Under the pieces are notes generated by a model. That model was not told the DNA's origin, did not search any database, and saw only the letters and a program-made list of their open reading frames with translations. Both the position numbers and the translations under genes were made by a program. A DNA stretch of 64,000 nt from Pseudomonas viridiflava (GTDB lineage: Bacteria > Pseudomonadota > Gammaproteobacteria > Pseudomonadales > Pseudomonadaceae), in assembly GCF_900589395.1 (NCBI RefSeq), contig NZ_UUIS01000027.1, positions 379,002 through 443,001 of the forward strand. Direction: 5' to 3'. Shown here piece by piece: positions 56,823 to 64,000 of the stretch (positions are counted from its first letter, which is position 1; each line of letters opens with the position of its first letter).

Positions 56823-57854
56823 ATGAAAGCTTTTCAAGTAAAAGCGCCGTTCGAGTTCGACCTGGCACAGGTCGAGTCGCCGCAGGTGGCGCCGGGTGAG
56901 GTCAAGGTCGATGTGGCCTATGCCGGCATCTGTGGCTCGGACCTGCACATCATCCACGGGCAAAACGCCTTTGTACGGTTTCCGCGGGTGACCGGCCATG
57001 AGTTCTCCGGCGTGGTCAGCGAAGTGGGCGAAGGCGTCGAACACCTCAAGGTCGGCGACCGGGTCTGCATCGACCCGGTCATCAGTTGCGGCACCTGCTA
57101 CCCGTGCCGCATCAACCGGCCCAACGTCTGCACGCGCCTGCAAGTGATCGGCGTGCACCGCGACGGCGGCTTCAGCGAGCAGGTCTGCGTGCCGGCCGAC
57201 AACGCCCATCGCCTGCCCGATTCGCTGCCCCTGAGCCATGCCGCCCTGGTGGAGCCCTACACCATCGCCCTGAACGTGCTCGACCGCATGCAGCCGCATC
57301 CGGGCGACAGCCTGTTGATCTACGGCGCCGGCGTGATCGGCCTGACCCTGGTGCAGATGGCCCGTGCCCTGGGGATGACCGACATCACCGTGACCGACGT
57401 CATCGATGCCCGCCTGGAAACGGCCCAAGCGCTGGGCGCCACCCGTGTGCTCAACGGCAAGGACATCGATGTCGAGGCGCACATGCGTGAAGTCACCGGT
57501 GGCGAAGGCGTGCCGCTGATCGTCGATGCCGCCTGCATCCCGGCACTGATGCCGCAAATGGTGCGCCTGGCCTCGCCGGCCGGGCGTATCGGCCTGCTGG
57601 GCTTCAACGCCGTGCCCAGCGACCTGGTGCAGCTGGAAATGATCAAGAAAGAGCTGACCCTGGTGGGCTCGCGCCTGAACAACCGCAAATTCCCGGCGGT
57701 CATGGAACTGATTGCCAGCGGCAAATTACAGGTGCGCGACCTGATCAGCCATCGGGTCAGTTTCGACGAGATGCCGGCGGCCATCAGCCTGATCGAAAAC
57801 CACCCCGAGCAGACCCGCAAGGTGCTGGTCGAGCTCGACAGCACCCACGCATAA
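56823..57854 (+). CDS. RspB-type zinc-dependent dehydrogenase (probable L-gulonate 5-dehydrogenase)
   Basis: A 343-residue medium-chain dehydrogenase. The catalytic zinc site is GICGSDLH (Cys) with GHEF, and the structural zinc site has four Cys in [16 protein letters not shown]. The NAD loop is [15 protein letters not shown]. RspB-type enzymes encoded with ManD and UxuB oxidise L-gulonate to D-fructuronate in characterised systems, which fits this operon; the activity here is inferred. GGAGTGAGCG precedes ATG 56823. Confidence 0.87.
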   Translation: MKAFQVKAPFEFDLAQVESPQVAPGEVKVDVAYAGICGSDLHIIHGQNAFVRFPRVTGHEFSGVVSEVGEGVEHLKVGDRVCIDPVISCGTCYPCRINRPNVCTRLQVIGVHRDGGFSEQVCVPADNAHRLPDSLPLSHAALVEPYTIALNVLDRMQPHPGDSLLIYGAGVIGLTLVQMARALGMTDITVTDVIDARLETAQALGATRVLNGKDIDVEAHMREVTGGEGVPLIVDAACIPALMPQMVRLASPAGRIGLLGFNAVPSDLVQLEMIKKELTLVGSRLNNRKFPAVMELIASGKLQVRDLISHRVSFDEMPAAISLIENHPEQTRKVLVELDSTHA

Positions 57855-57921
57855 CGCTCCATAGAGACTCGTGCCCCTGCGGGCACCCTCACCGAATAAA
57901 CACAAGAAGCGGGAGGTTTAC

Positions 57922-59211
57922 ATGTTTGGTCAAGGTCGCACGTTAATCATCGTCATGCTGTTCCTGGCAGGCGTCATCAACTACCTGGATCGCTCGGCAT
58001 TGTCCGTGGCCGCCCCGTTCATCCAGAAGGACTACGGTCTGAGCACGGGTGAAATGGGCATGATCTTCAGTAGCTTCTTCGTCGGTTACGCGGCGTTCAA
58101 CTTCATTGGCGGCTGGGCGGCCGACCGCTATGGCGCCAAGACCACGCTGCTGCTGGCGATGGTGCTGTGGTCGCTGTTCAGCGGGCTGACGGTGCTGACC
58201 GTCGGCTTCGTCACGCTGGTGATCATCCGCATCCTGTTCGGCATGGGCGAAGGCCCCTTGAGCGTGACCACCAGCAAGATGGTCAACAACTGGTACACGC
58301 CCAAGCAGCGGGCGCGAGCGCTGGGCACCTCGATGTCCGGCACCCCGCTGGGCGGCGCGATCTCCGGGCCGGTGGTGGGGTTCATCGCCATCAGCTACGG
58401 CTGGAAGATCTCGTTCATCATCATCATGCTGATGGGCCTGGTGTGGGCGGTGGTCTGGTACAAGTTCGTCAAGGACAAGCCCGACGGCAAGGTCGCCGAA
58501 GAGATTCGCAGCGCCGAGCAACAGAGCGAAGTGTCGTCGCTGCCGGTGCACCCGCTGCGTTACTACCTCAAGCAACCGACGGTGCTGTTCACCGCCCTGG
58601 CGTTCTTTTCCTATAACTACACGCTGTTCTTCTTCCTGACCTGGTTCCCCAGCTACCTGACCATGGCCCACGGCCTGAACGTCAAGGACATGAGCATTGC
58701 CACGGTCATCCCCTGGCTGCTGGGCTTCCTGGGCCTGGCCCTGGGCGGGTTCATCTCTGACTTCGTGTTCAAGAAAACCGGGCGGATCATGTTCTCGCGC
58801 AAAGTGGTGCTGGTGACCTGCCTGTTGCTGTGCGCGGTGTGCATCGCCATGGCCGGCCTGGTCAAGACCCTGTACCCGGCGGTCATCCTGGTCGCCTTTG
58901 CGGTGTTCTTCCTGTACCTGACCGGCGCGATCTACTGGGCGATCATCCAGGACACCGTACCGGCGGCGCGGGTCGGCGGCGTCAGTGGCTTCATGCATTT
59001 CCTGGCCAACACCTCGGGCATCATCGGCCCGACCCTGACCGGCTTTCTGGTGCAGTTCACCGGCTCGTTCACCAGTGCGTTCCTGCTGGCCGGGCTGCTG
59101 ACCGTGATCGGTGCGGTGTGCGTGGCACGCTACGTGCGCCCACTGTCTGCAAGTGACAGCGGCGCTTCGCCTGCCCAGGCACAACCGGAGTCGGCCCTGA
59201 GCCGTCCGTAA
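57922..59211 (+). CDS. MFS acid-sugar transporter (anion:cation symporter family)
   Basis: A 429-residue permease with about 12 transmembrane helices. The first contains VINYLDRSALSVAAPFI, the signature of the ExuT/GarP/D-galactonate transporter family, and the loop after helix 2 has GGWAADRYGAK. It most likely imports the hexonate or hexuronate used by the operon. GGGAGG lies before ATG 57922; an earlier in-frame start at 57871 is not supported. Confidence 0.9.
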   Translation: MFGQGRTLIIVMLFLAGVINYLDRSALSVAAPFIQKDYGLSTGEMGMIFSSFFVGYAAFNFIGGWAADRYGAKTTLLLAMVLWSLFSGLTVLTVGFVTLVIIRILFGMGEGPLSVTTSKMVNNWYTPKQRARALGTSMSGTPLGGAISGPVVGFIAISYGWKISFIIIMLMGLVWAVVWYKFVKDKPDGKVAEEIRSAEQQSEVSSLPVHPLRYYLKQPTVLFTALAFFSYNYTLFFFLTWFPSYLTMAHGLNVKDMSIATVIPWLLGFLGLALGGFISDFVFKKTGRIMFSRKVVLVTCLLLCAVCIAMAGLVKTLYPAVILVAFAVFFLYLTGAIYWAIIQDTVPAARVGGVSGFMHFLANTSGIIGPTLTGFLVQFTGSFTSAFLLAGLLTVIGAVCVARYVRPLSASDSGASPAQAQPESALSRP

Positions 59212-59237
59212 CTGCCATGAACACAAGGAACCTATCG

Positions 59238-60701
59238 ATGCCTGTCGTCAACCGTGTGCCCTCTGCCGGCGTTGCCGCGCAGATCGGTATCGTGCACCTG
59301 GGCCTGGGGGCGTTTCACCGCGCCCATCAGGCGGTTTACCTGCAACGCCACCTCAACCGCCACGGCGCCAGTGACTGGGGTTTGTGCAGCGCCAACCTGC
59401 GCTCGAACCGGACGCTGGTCGACCAGTTGCGCGAGCAGGACGGGCGCTACCACGTGGCCGAATACCGCGACCGCGAGCAGGTGACGCTGCGTGAGATCGG
59501 CGTGCTGCGCCAGGCCCTGTATGTGGGCGAGGGCGGCCAGGACCTTGAAGCCTTGTTGCAGCGCATGGCCGCGCCGCAGACCCGGATCGTCACCCTGACC
59601 GTCACCGAGAAAGGCTATTGCCTGAGTCCGGCCACCGGGCAATTGCGCCTGGACGACCCGACCATCGCCCATGACATCGCCCATCCGCAGGCCCCGCGTT
59701 CGGCGCCCGGCATTGTCCTGGAAGCCCTGCGCCGGCGCCGCGCCGCCGGCGTTGCGGCCTTCACCGTGCTGTGCTGCGACAACATGCCCGACAATGGCCA
59801 GCGCACCCGCCAGGCGGTGAGTGCCCTGGCCGGGCAACAGGATCAAGGTCTGGCTCAATGGGTCAACGAGCACGTGGCGTTTCCCGGCTGCATGGTCGAC
59901 CGCATCGTACCGGCCATGGATGGCGAATCCTTCGAGCGACTGGCGCAGCAAATGGACTGCAACGACCCGGCGGCCGTGGTCTGCGAACGCTTCAGCCAGT
60001 GGGTGATCGAGGATCACTTCCCGCTCGGACGCCCGGACTGGGAAGTGGAGGGCGTGCAGATGGTCGAAGACGTGCGCCCGTTCGAAACCATGAAGCTGCG
60101 CATGCTCAACGGCAGCCATTCCTTGCTGGCCTACGTCGGTGTGCTGGCCGGTCACGAAACTGTGGCCGAGGCCATGCTTGATACCGACCTGGCACGCTTC
60201 ATCGAGTGCTACATGACCCGGGAGGCCGTGCCGACACTGGACATGCCGGCCGGCATCGACCTGACGGCCTATGCCCATGACCTGACTGTGCGCTTTGCCA
60301 ACGACAGCCTGCAACACCGCCTGCGCCAGATCGCCATGGACGGCTCGCAGAAACTGCCGCAGCGCTGGTTGCTTGGCGCCCGACACTTGCTTGATGACGG
60401 ACGTGGCATTGCCTGTACTGCGCTGGGCATCGCCGCCTGGATTCACTATTGCACCCGCGCCGTGCCCGACGCCGCGGCGCCTGTGATCGATGACCCGTTG
60501 CGCGCCACCTTTGCCCGGCTGGCCGAGCAACTCGAAGGCCCCGCCCTGGTGGACGCCTTTCTCGACCTGGAAGAGGTGTTCCCGGTCGCGTTGTCCGACC
60601 AGAGTGTGTTTCGCCAGGCGGTGCAATCGGCCTACAGCGCCTTGCTGCGCGATGGCATTGGCCCGCTGTTGCGTGCCTTTGCCGTATCCAACCCACAATA
60701 A
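59238..60701 (+). CDS. uxuB: Fructuronate reductase/D-mannonate oxidoreductase (UxuB)
   Basis: A 487-residue long-chain polyol dehydrogenase of the mannitol dehydrogenase family. The N-terminal NAD motif IVHLGLGAFHRAHQAVY and the catalytic KLRMLNGSHSLLAYVG are present. Family and operon context indicate reversible reduction of D-fructuronate to D-mannonate. ATG 59238 is preceded by AAGGA at eight bases; an ATG at 59217 has none. It ends 12 bases before uxuA. Confidence 0.93.
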   Translation: MPVVNRVPSAGVAAQIGIVHLGLGAFHRAHQAVYLQRHLNRHGASDWGLCSANLRSNRTLVDQLREQDGRYHVAEYRDREQVTLREIGVLRQALYVGEGGQDLEALLQRMAAPQTRIVTLTVTEKGYCLSPATGQLRLDDPTIAHDIAHPQAPRSAPGIVLEALRRRRAAGVAAFTVLCCDNMPDNGQRTRQAVSALAGQQDQGLAQWVNEHVAFPGCMVDRIVPAMDGESFERLAQQMDCNDPAAVVCERFSQWVIEDHFPLGRPDWEVEGVQMVEDVRPFETMKLRMLNGSHSLLAYVGVLAGHETVAEAMLDTDLARFIECYMTREAVPTLDMPAGIDLTAYAHDLTVRFANDSLQHRLRQIAMDGSQKLPQRWLLGARHLLDDGRGIACTALGIAAWIHYCTRAVPDAAAPVIDDPLRATFARLAEQLEGPALVDAFLDLEEVFPVALSDQSVFRQAVQSAYSALLRDGIGPLLRAFAVSNPQ

Positions 60702-60713
60702 GAGGAAAAGCAC

Positions 60714-61895
60714 ATGGAGCAGACATGGCGCTGGTTCGGCCCCAAGGACCCGATCTCCCTGGCGGACGTACGCCAGACCGGGGCGACCGGCATTGTCACC
60801 GCCTTGCACGAAATCCCCAATGGCGCCGTCTGGCCGGTGGAGGCCATCGCGGCACGCAAGCAATTGATCGAAGCGGCCGGCCTGACCTGGTCGGTGGTCG
60901 AAAGCATTCCGGTGCACGAGGACATCAAGCGCGGCTGCGGCCGGCGTGACGAGTACATCGCCAACTACCAGCAAAGCGTGCGTAACCTGGCGAGCTGCGG
61001 CATCGATATCGTGTGCTACAACTTCATGCCGGTGCTGGACTGGACCCGCACCGACCTGGCCTGGGAACTGGCCGATGGCGGCTGGGCCCTGCGCTTCGAC
61101 CAGACCGCCTTTGCCGCCTTCGACCTGTTCATCCTCCAGCGCCCCGGCGCCGAGGCCGAGTACAGTGCCGAGGACATTCGCCAGGCCCGGGACTACTTCG
61201 AGCAACTGACCCCGGCACGCACCGAAACGCTGGTCAACACCTTGATCGCCGGCTTGCCGGGCGCCGAGGAGCACTACAGCCTGAACGACTTCCGCGCCTT
61301 GCTGCGCACCTACGCCGACATCGACGAAGCTCGCTTGCGCGAACACCTGGCGTATTTCCTGCGGGCGGTGATCCCGGTGGCAGAACAGGTGGGCGTGCGC
61401 ATGGCCATTCACCCGGATGACCCGCCGCGTGCCTTGCTGGGCCTGCCGCGCATCCTGTCCACGGCCACCGATGCCCAATGGCTGCTCGATGCTGCGCCCA
61501 GTCCGGCCAATGGCCTGACGTTCTGCACCGGCTCCTATGGCGTGCGTGAAGACAATGACCTGGTCGCCATGGCCAGGCAGTTTGCGCCCCGCATCTACTT
61601 CACCCACCTGCGCTCGACCCGCCGCGAGGCCGACCCGCGCAGCTTCCACGAGGCTCATCACCTGGACGGCGATGTCGACATGGTCGGGGTCATCGGTGCG
61701 CTGGTCGAGGAAGAATGCCGACGTGAACGCGAAGGCGGCCCGCGCCTGCCGCTGCGCCCTGACCACGGACACCAGTTGCTCGACGACCAGCACCGCCAGA
61801 GCAACCCCGGCTACTCACTGATTGGCCGCCTCAAGGGCCTGGCAGAAATCCGCGGCGTGGAACTGGCCGTCAGACCAAACATGGGACCGGCGTAG
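60714..61895 (+). CDS. uxuA: Mannonate dehydratase UxuA
   Basis: A 393-residue TIM-barrel enzyme dehydrating D-mannonate to KDG, of a fold unrelated to the ManD dehydratase four genes upstream. Motifs are the N-terminal [56 protein letters not shown] (metal ligands) and FTHLRS. It ends the operon. AGAGGAAAAG is a good RBS. Confidence 0.96.
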   Translation: MEQTWRWFGPKDPISLADVRQTGATGIVTALHEIPNGAVWPVEAIAARKQLIEAAGLTWSVVESIPVHEDIKRGCGRRDEYIANYQQSVRNLASCGIDIVCYNFMPVLDWTRTDLAWELADGGWALRFDQTAFAAFDLFILQRPGAEAEYSAEDIRQARDYFEQLTPARTETLVNTLIAGLPGAEEHYSLNDFRALLRTYADIDEARLREHLAYFLRAVIPVAEQVGVRMAIHPDDPPRALLGLPRILSTATDAQWLLDAAPSPANGLTFCTGSYGVREDNDLVAMARQFAPRIYFTHLRSTRREADPRSFHEAHHLDGDVDMVGVIGALVEEECRREREGGPRLPLRPDHGHQLLDDQHRQSNPGYSLIGRLKGLAEIRGVELAVRPNMGPA

Positions 61896-62000
61896 GAGCG
61901 CGCTTGCCCGCGACCGAGTGCGCAGCGCTCGCAAAATGTGTGAAACGCCACAAATGTACGACTGCTAACGCAGCCGGTCGCGGGCAGAGCCCCCTCCCAC
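61892..62000. repeat. Nested REP-type repeat (copy B)
   Basis: Begins GTAGGAGCGCGCTTGCC and contains the same core as copy A (CGCGACCGAGTGCGCAGCGCTCGC through ACTGCTAACGCAGCCGGTCGCG). Its right arm has decayed (GGGCAGAGCCCCCTCCCACAGG). It starts inside the last codon of uxuA. Confidence 0.8.
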
Positions 62001-62030
62001 AGGTCCCATGTTTGCTGAGCGACAGCATGC

Positions 62031-62143
62031 CGCTTGCCCGCGACCGAGTGCGCAGCGCTCGCAAAATCGTCTAAACGCTGAAATTTTACGACTGCTGACG
62101 CAGCCGGTCGCGGTGGTCCGGCATTCCGGCAGAGCGCGCTCCT
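62031..62143. repeat. Nested REP-type repeat (copy C)
   Basis: The same core as copies A and B. The right arm (CGGTCGCGGTGGTCCGGCATTCC...GCGCGCTCCTAC) is the near reverse complement of copy A's left arm including the extra module, while the left arm lacks the module. Confidence 0.8.
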
Positions 62144-62156
62144 ACCTGGTCTGCGT

Positions 62157-62897
62157 TCAGTCTGGCCGGCCGGCGTTGCTGTCATCCGGCTCCAGCGCCT
62201 TGAGCCAGCGGTTTTCCGAGCGGCTCAGGTGCTGGCGCATGGTGGTCTGGGCGCCGAGCACGTCCTTGCCGACGACGGCGCGCAGGATGGCTTCGTGCTC
62301 GACCACCGCCGCTTCCCAGGTCAGCGTATTCTCGGCGTGTTTGCTCAGGTGCGCCGAGAGCGGCGTGTGCCGTTCATCGAACAGGGCGGTGATGATTCTG
62401 ACCAAGGCCGAATTGCCACTCATGCTCGCCAGGCGCTGGTGAAACTTGCGGTCGTCCTCCAGCGGCGGCAGGCCATCGGCGATGCTGGCGCGCATGGCAT
62501 CAATGCATGCCTGCAAGTAGCGGTAGTCGCTTTTCTTGCCATGCAGGCAAGCCAGGATCACCGACTCGCCCTCGATCAGGGCACGGGCCTGCATCAACTC
62601 CGAAGGACTTTCGCCCAGCGTGGCGGTGCGGGTCTGGGTGCCGACGGCCTGGGCGCGCACGTACACGCCCGAGCCCATCTTGATCTCGACCCCACCCTCG
62701 ATTTCCAGGGCGATCAGCGCCTCGCGCAGCGACGGCCTGGAAACCCCCAGCAACTGCGTCAGGTCACGCTCCGGGGGCAGCCTGGAACCGGGCTTGAAAT
62801 CCCCCTGGGCGATGTAGTCACGCAACTGGTCGGCAATTTTCTGGTACGGCTTGCGCTCGGCAGGGGGAATCGGTGCGGCCATCGATACGGCGTCCAT
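62157..62897 (-). CDS. GntR-family regulator (FadR/FCD subgroup)
   Basis: A 246-residue regulator with an N-terminal winged helix (about 18-85, LRDYIAQGDFKPGSRLPPERDLTQLLGVSRPSLREAL) and a C-terminal helical FCD ligand domain. Such UxuR/ExuR-like proteins respond to sugar acids. It follows the UxaA-family gene by 37 bases on the same strand. It may control that gene, the convergent operon, or both. ATG 62897 is chosen; 62882 is an alternative. Confidence 0.85.
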   Translation of the reverse strand: MDAVSMAAPIPPAERKPYQKIADQLRDYIAQGDFKPGSRLPPERDLTQLLGVSRPSLREALIALEIEGGVEIKMGSGVYVRAQAVGTQTRTATLGESPSELMQARALIEGESVILACLHGKKSDYRYLQACIDAMRASIADGLPPLEDDRKFHQRLASMSGNSALVRIITALFDERHTPLSAHLSKHAENTLTWEAAVVEHEAILRAVVGKDVLGAQTTMRQHLSRSENRWLKALEPDDSNAGRPD

Positions 62898-62934
62898 CAG
62901 GGATTTTGCGCAGGCTACTACAGTGGCTCGCCGC

Positions 62935-63999
62935 TCACATCACGGCGCCCATCTGCCAGGGCAGAAACTCGTTGTCGCCCAGGCCGTTTTCCTCGCTGCA
63001 ACTGCGCCGACCCGAGGCGGTGTCGAGCATCAGCCGGAACAGGCGCTCACCGGCCTGGGCCACCGACTCCTGGCCATCGATGATGGTGCCGGCATTGAAA
63101 TCCATGTCCAGTGTCATGCGCTGGAACAGGCCGGTGTGCGTGGCGATCTTCAAGGACGGCGTAGGCTTGCAGCCATAGGTCGAGCCACGGCCGGTGGTAA
63201 AGCAGATCAGCGTGGCGCCGCCGGCCACTTGCCCGGTGGCCGACACCGGGTCGTAGCCGGGTGTGTCCATGAACACCAGTCCCTGGGCCCGGACCCTTTC
63301 AGCGTAGTGGTAAACGCCCATCAGGCCGGTGGTGCCGGCCTTGGCCACCGCGCCCAGGGATTTCTCCAGAATGGTGGTAATGCCCCCGGCCTTGTTGCCC
63401 GGCGACGGGTTATTGTTCATGTCGCCGTTGTGCTGGCGCACGTAGTCTTCCCACCAGCGGATGCGTGCCATCAACCGGTCGGCAATGTCGGGCGAGGCGG
63501 CGCGCGCGGTCAGCAGGTGTTCGGCGCCATAGATTTCCGGCGTCTCCGACAGGATCGCCGTGCCGCCCTGGCGCACCAGCAGGTCGACCGCCGCGCCCAG
63601 CGCCGGGTTGGCGCTGATGCCGGAATAACCGTCCGAGCCGCCGCATTGCAGGCCAACGGTCAAGTGCCGGGCCGACACAGGGGTGCGCCGCAAACGGTCG
63701 ATCACCGGCAGCATCGCCTCGACCTGGGCGATACCCGCGGCGACGGTTTCCCGCGTGCCGCCGGCCTCCTGAATGATCAGGCTGGCCTTGAGCAGGGCCG
63801 GGCGCTCGCCGAGTTCTTCCATCAGCGGTGTCAGTTGGTTGACCTCGCAACCCAGGCCGATCAGCAGCACCCCGGCAAAGTTGGCGTGGTCGGCATAGCC
63901 GCGCAGGGTGCGCTTGAGCAGCTCGATGCCGTCACCTTGCGCACCCATGCCGCAGCCGCTGCCGTGGGTGATGGCGACCACGCCATCGACGCCTGGGAA
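62935..63999 (-). CDS. UxaA-family altronate/galactarate dehydratase (5' truncated)
   Basis: The 3' 355 codons of a longer gene that begins beyond the window (the frame is open to the edge, with FPGVDGVVAITHGSGCG in it). Motifs include LIGLGCEVNQ, GLQCGGSDGYSGISANP, ETPEIYGAEH and FTTGRGSTYGCKPTPSLKIATHT, all typical of UxaA/GarD dehydratases. Altronate would give KDG and so join the same pathway as the operon on the other strand; galactarate is also possible. Confidence 0.88.
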   Translation of the reverse strand, partial: FPGVDGVVAITHGSGCGMGAQGDGIELLKRTLRGYADHANFAGVLLIGLGCEVNQLTPLMEELGERPALLKASLIIQEAGGTRETVAAGIAQVEAMLPVIDRLRRTPVSARHLTVGLQCGGSDGYSGISANPALGAAVDLLVRQGGTAILSETPEIYGAEHLLTARAASPDIADRLMARIRWWEDYVRQHNGDMNNNPSPGNKAGGITTILEKSLGAVAKAGTTGLMGVYHYAERVRAQGLVFMDTPGYDPVSATGQVAGGATLICFTTGRGSTYGCKPTPSLKIATHTGLFQRMTLDMDFNAGTIIDGQESVAQAGERLFRLMLDTASGRRSCSEENGLGDNEFLPWQMGAVM

Positions 64000-64000
64000 G

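Noticed and set aside
59232..61793. An 853-codon minus-strand frame opposite uxuB and uxuA
   Set aside because: Both plus-strand genes have full family motifs and RBSs; the opposite frame has no recognisable domain.

Overview
The window is a GC-rich chromosomal segment of a Pseudomonas, most likely of the P. putida/P. fluorescens lineage. The evidence is gene order and protein sequence: gyrA-serC-pheA-tyrA/aroA-cmk-rpsA-ihfB, earP with an Arg32-type EF-P, class II DAHP synthase, a SagS-like hybrid kinase, and the REP unit GTAGGAGCGGCTTCAGCCGCGA. No prophage, integrase, transposase or CRISPR array is visible. Species was not tested by any search.

Layout. 1-5.4 kb: 3' part of an ABC exporter, a membrane PAS-GGDEF-EAL protein, a TenA/PqqC-like protein and a diguanylate cyclase. 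5.5-10.4 kb: SDR, mupP and ubiG on the minus strand, then mtaD divergent from mtnA (methylthioadenosine salvage). 10.4-21.4 kb: housekeeping supraoperon gyrA-serC-pheA-tyrA/aroA-cmk-rpsA, then ihfB and a LapA-domain protein. 21.4-28.1 kb: a reduced O-antigen locus (beta-CASP metallo-hydrolase, WbpV-, WbpL- and WbpM-like genes, then a ComEA-like secreted protein). 28.2-34.9 kb: second FabF with a TetR regulator, a serine-type transporter, small proteins, a GreA/B-like factor, earP and efp. 34.9-39.2 kb: ohr and its probable regulator ohrR, separated by a TonB-dependent receptor, then a TauE/SafE permease. 39.3-52.9 kb: DAHP synthase, a spermidine-synthase-like protein, a DEAD-box helicase, a DODA-type dioxygenase, htpX, alaA, msrB, glutathione peroxidase, SagS, a DUF815 ATPase, free-methionine-sulfoxide reductase and a conserved membrane-anchored protein. 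53.1-53.5 kb: tRNA-Glu and two identical tRNA-Gly genes.

53.6-64 kb is the main accessory catabolic region: an IclR regulator divergent from a six-gene operon (KDG kinase, RspA/ManD-type dehydratase, RspB-type dehydrogenase, MFS transporter, UxuB, UxuA), then a GntR regulator and a UxaA-family dehydratase on the other strand. The set can be read as uptake of a hexonate or hexuronate, oxidation to D-fructuronate, reduction to D-mannonate, dehydration to 2-keto-3-deoxygluconate (KDG) and phosphorylation to KDPG. No uxaC isomerase is present, which fits entry from an aldonate such as L-gulonate better than from glucuronate. Two near-identical operator-like 18-mers in opposite orientation bracket the promoter.

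Other notable points are a mosaic family of nested inverted repeats at 35.4 kb and 61.9-62.1 kb, the ohr/ohrR split, the absence of hisC2 from the aromatic supraoperon, and a two-tier hairpin in the efp leader.
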